Positions 4,478 through 5,917 of a DNA stretch of 5,917 bases are shown piece by piece. Where the stretch lies: positions 6,636 to 12,552 of the forward strand of contig CALMOO010000734.1 of NCBI GenBank assembly GCA_937871705.1, read 5' to 3'. Each line of letters opens with the position of its first letter. Within the stretch, counting starts at the first letter, position 1. This DNA is from an uncultured Hymenobacter sp. (GTDB lineage: Bacteria > Bacteroidota > Bacteroidia > Cytophagales > Hymenobacteraceae). The position numbers and the translations under genes were made by a program. The notes beneath the pieces were generated by a model. That model was not told the DNA's origin, ran no database searches, and saw only the letters and a list, made by a program, of their open reading frames with translations.

Positions 4478-5917
4478 CTACTTACCCATCGTCAGCTGAA
4501 GCGTTCCATCTTTCAGCCCCTTAGCCGACGCCTTTACCTGCGTAGCGCCACCTTTCTCGCCAGCCTGCACAATAGCCACGAGCTGCCCATGAAACACGTG
4601 CATCTGCGGCTGCTGAAACGACTCTAGGTTGGTCGCGTCGCCGTTACCGATGGCGCGGAAGCGGCCCGCACCGCTCACCGTGAAGCGCAGTTGCTCGGTA
4701 GCATCGGGGCAAAGGTTGCCTTGGGCGTCTTCCACGCGAGCTGTGATGAAGGATTGGTCTTGGCCATCGGCCGCTAAGCTAGTGCGGTCGGCTACGAGCT
4801 TTATGTGGTGAGGCTTGCCCGCCGTGTGCACTTCTTCGGTGGCTACTTGCTTGCCTTGGGCGTCGTAGGCCACCACTTTGAGCGTGCCGGGGGCGTATAC
4901 CACGTCATTCCACATCAGGCGGTAGCGCGTCTGCGGCTTGTCCGAAGGGCCTTTGGTTTGGCGGCCCTGGCTTTTGCCGTTCACAAATAACTCGGCCGAC
5001 GGGTAATTGGTGTAGCAGTACACCGGCGTGGGCTGGCCTTCGCGGCCGGGCCACGTCCAGTGCGGCAGCAAGTGCAGGGTAGGGGAGGCGGTGTTCCAGC
5101 GCGAGCGATAGAGATAATACCGGTCTTTGGGCTGGCCCGCTAGGTCTAGCATGCCGAAATAAGAGCTGTGCGAGGGCCACTTCTCATCGTAGGGGGTAGG
5201 CTCGCCGAGGTAGTCGAAGCCAGTCCACACAAACTCGCCCAGCGTGTAAGGCAAGTCGTCTTGCGCCGCAAACTCCTCATCCGGAATCTGCGACCAGTTG
5301 CACGCTTCCAGGTCGTACGACGACGACTGATTGTTCGGATATTTCCTATCCTTGCCCTGCACTACCGGAAACATATACTCGCCCCGCGAGCTCACTGTCG
5401 AGGCCGTTTCTGAGCCCAGCAGGAAGCCCTGCGGCAGCTTGCCCATGGCCTCAGGGTAGCGGTGCGGCTTGTAGTTGAAGCCCGGAATGTCGAGCACCGC
5501 CGCAAAGTTGTTCTTGAAATCATCGTCGAAGCGGTCCATGCCGGCCGTGACGGGGCGGGTAGGGTCTTCGCGGTGCACAATGTCTTGCAGGCGCTTGGCA
5601 ATGCGGTTGCCGCTGGGCGCGCTCTGGTCGGGCACCTCGTTGCCGATGCTCCACATAATTACCGATGGGTGATTGCGGTCACGGTGAACCATATTGACCA
5701 GGTCCTTCTCGCTCCATTCATCAAAGTATTGGCTGTAGCCGTTTTTCACCTTAGGCGTTTTCCACTCGTCAAACGACTCTACCATCAGCATTATTCCTAG
5801 CTCGTCGCAAAGGCTCACCAGCTCCGGCGCCGGCATGTTGTGCGAGGTTCGAACGGCGTTGCAGCCCATGTCTTTGAGCAGCATCAGCTGCCGCCGCAGC
5901 GCCGCCGTGCTCACGGC
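4478..5917 (-). CDS. Glycoside hydrolase family 2 (beta-galactosidase-like), C-terminal part
   Basis: The frame is open to the right edge, so the N-terminus (signal peptide, sugar-binding and immunoglobulin-like domains) is missing; the GTG at 5912-5914 is internal, not a start. About 479 residues are visible. The catalytic barrel begins with ALRRQL..LK.MGCNAVRTSHN, a GH2 hallmark. The acid/base Glu is in WSIGNE (codon 5636-5638), and the probable nucleophile Glu is in LLGSETAST (codon 5408-5410) followed by SSRGEY. Next come GEFVWTGFDYLGEPTPY and a DUF4982-type module at about 4889-5080 (PHWTWPGREG...AELFVNGKSQG). The end (about 4481-4816) is an Ig-like domain resembling the GH2 C5 module. 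The family removes non-reducing terminal sugars, mostly beta-galactose, with retention, usually in the periplasm or outside the cell in Bacteroidota. Substrate cannot be fixed from this part; other beta-glycosides such as glucuronides are possible. Both catalytic residues and the C-terminus appear intact. Confidence 0.93.
   Translation of the reverse strand, partial: AVSTAALRRQLMLLKDMGCNAVRTSHNMPAPELVSLCDELGIMLMVESFDEWKTPKVKNGYSQYFDEWSEKDLVNMVHRDRNHPSVIMWSIGNEVPDQSAPSGNRIAKRLQDIVHREDPTRPVTAGMDRFDDDFKNNFAAVLDIPGFNYKPHRYPEAMGKLPQGFLLGSETASTVSSRGEYMFPVVQGKDRKYPNNQSSSYDLEACNWSQIPDEEFAAQDDLPYTLGEFVWTGFDYLGEPTPYDEKWPSHSSYFGMLDLAGQPKDRYYLYRSRWNTASPTLHLLPHWTWPGREGQPTPVYCYTNYPSAELFVNGKSQGRQTKGPSDKPQTRYRLMWNDVVYAPGTLKVVAYDAQGKQVATEEVHTAGKPHHIKLVADRTSLAADGQDQSFITARVEDAQGNLCPDATEQLRFTVSGAGRFRAIGNGDATNLESFQQPQMHVFHGQLVAIVQAGEKGGATQVKASAKGLKDGTLQLTMGK

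Noticed and set aside
5912..5914. GTG as start codon of the GH2 gene
   Set aside because: It lies inside the conserved catalytic-domain sequence just before ALRRQL, the preceding codon is also open, and GH2 enzymes need several hundred upstream residues; the gene is simply cut by the window edge.

Overview
The window looks like chromosome of a GC-rich member of the Bacteroidota, most likely a Hymenobacter-type Cytophagales. This is inferred from three things. The gene families fit: a CHASE3 histidine kinase with a stand-alone Rcp1-like receiver, and a GH2 glycosidase with a DUF4982-type module. None of the five visible gene starts has a Shine-Dalgarno sequence. A promoter-like TAnnTTTG relative lies close to one start. 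No phage, plasmid, CRISPR, tRNA or rRNA feature was found.

Layout: (1) 1-195, minus: the N-terminal 65 codons of an endonuclease III-type (HhH-GPD) DNA repair protein that runs off the left edge. (2) 196-237: a strong intrinsic-terminator hairpin whose U-run directly touches that gene's ATG. (3) 256-1284, minus: a secreted or membrane protein of unknown function with a signal peptide, a Pro/Ala-rich stretch, a Gly/Tyr-rich stretch and two C-terminal hydrophobic segments. (4) 1383-1802, minus: a single-domain response regulator. (5) 1893-3386, minus: a CHASE3-HAMP-HisKA-HATPase sensor kinase with a TTG start. (6) 3387-3565: a divergent intergenic region, half of it filled by an 88-base inverted-repeat element with perfect 25-base arms. 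(7) 3566-4405, plus: a SpoU/TrmH-family RNA 2'-O-methyltransferase. (8) 4419-4465: a perfect 18-bp hairpin between convergent genes. (9) 4478-5917, minus: the C-terminal part of a GH2 beta-galactosidase-like enzyme that continues past the right edge.

Kinase and receiver are co-directional, 90 bases apart, and probably form a phosphotransfer pair. The receiver has no output domain, so its target lies elsewhere. The secreted protein is downstream in the same direction, so it may share the transcript, but a functional link is not shown. The methyltransferase, the repair gene and the glycosidase look like independent neighbours.

The signals least explained by genes are a family of short inverted repeats (3436-3523 and 4430-4454), the dense recurrence of the 9-mer GGGGGTAGG (seven exact copies on the two strands), and the terminator-like hairpin abutting a start codon. 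I see no convincing new multi-gene system; these repeat and motif signals are the parts worth following up.
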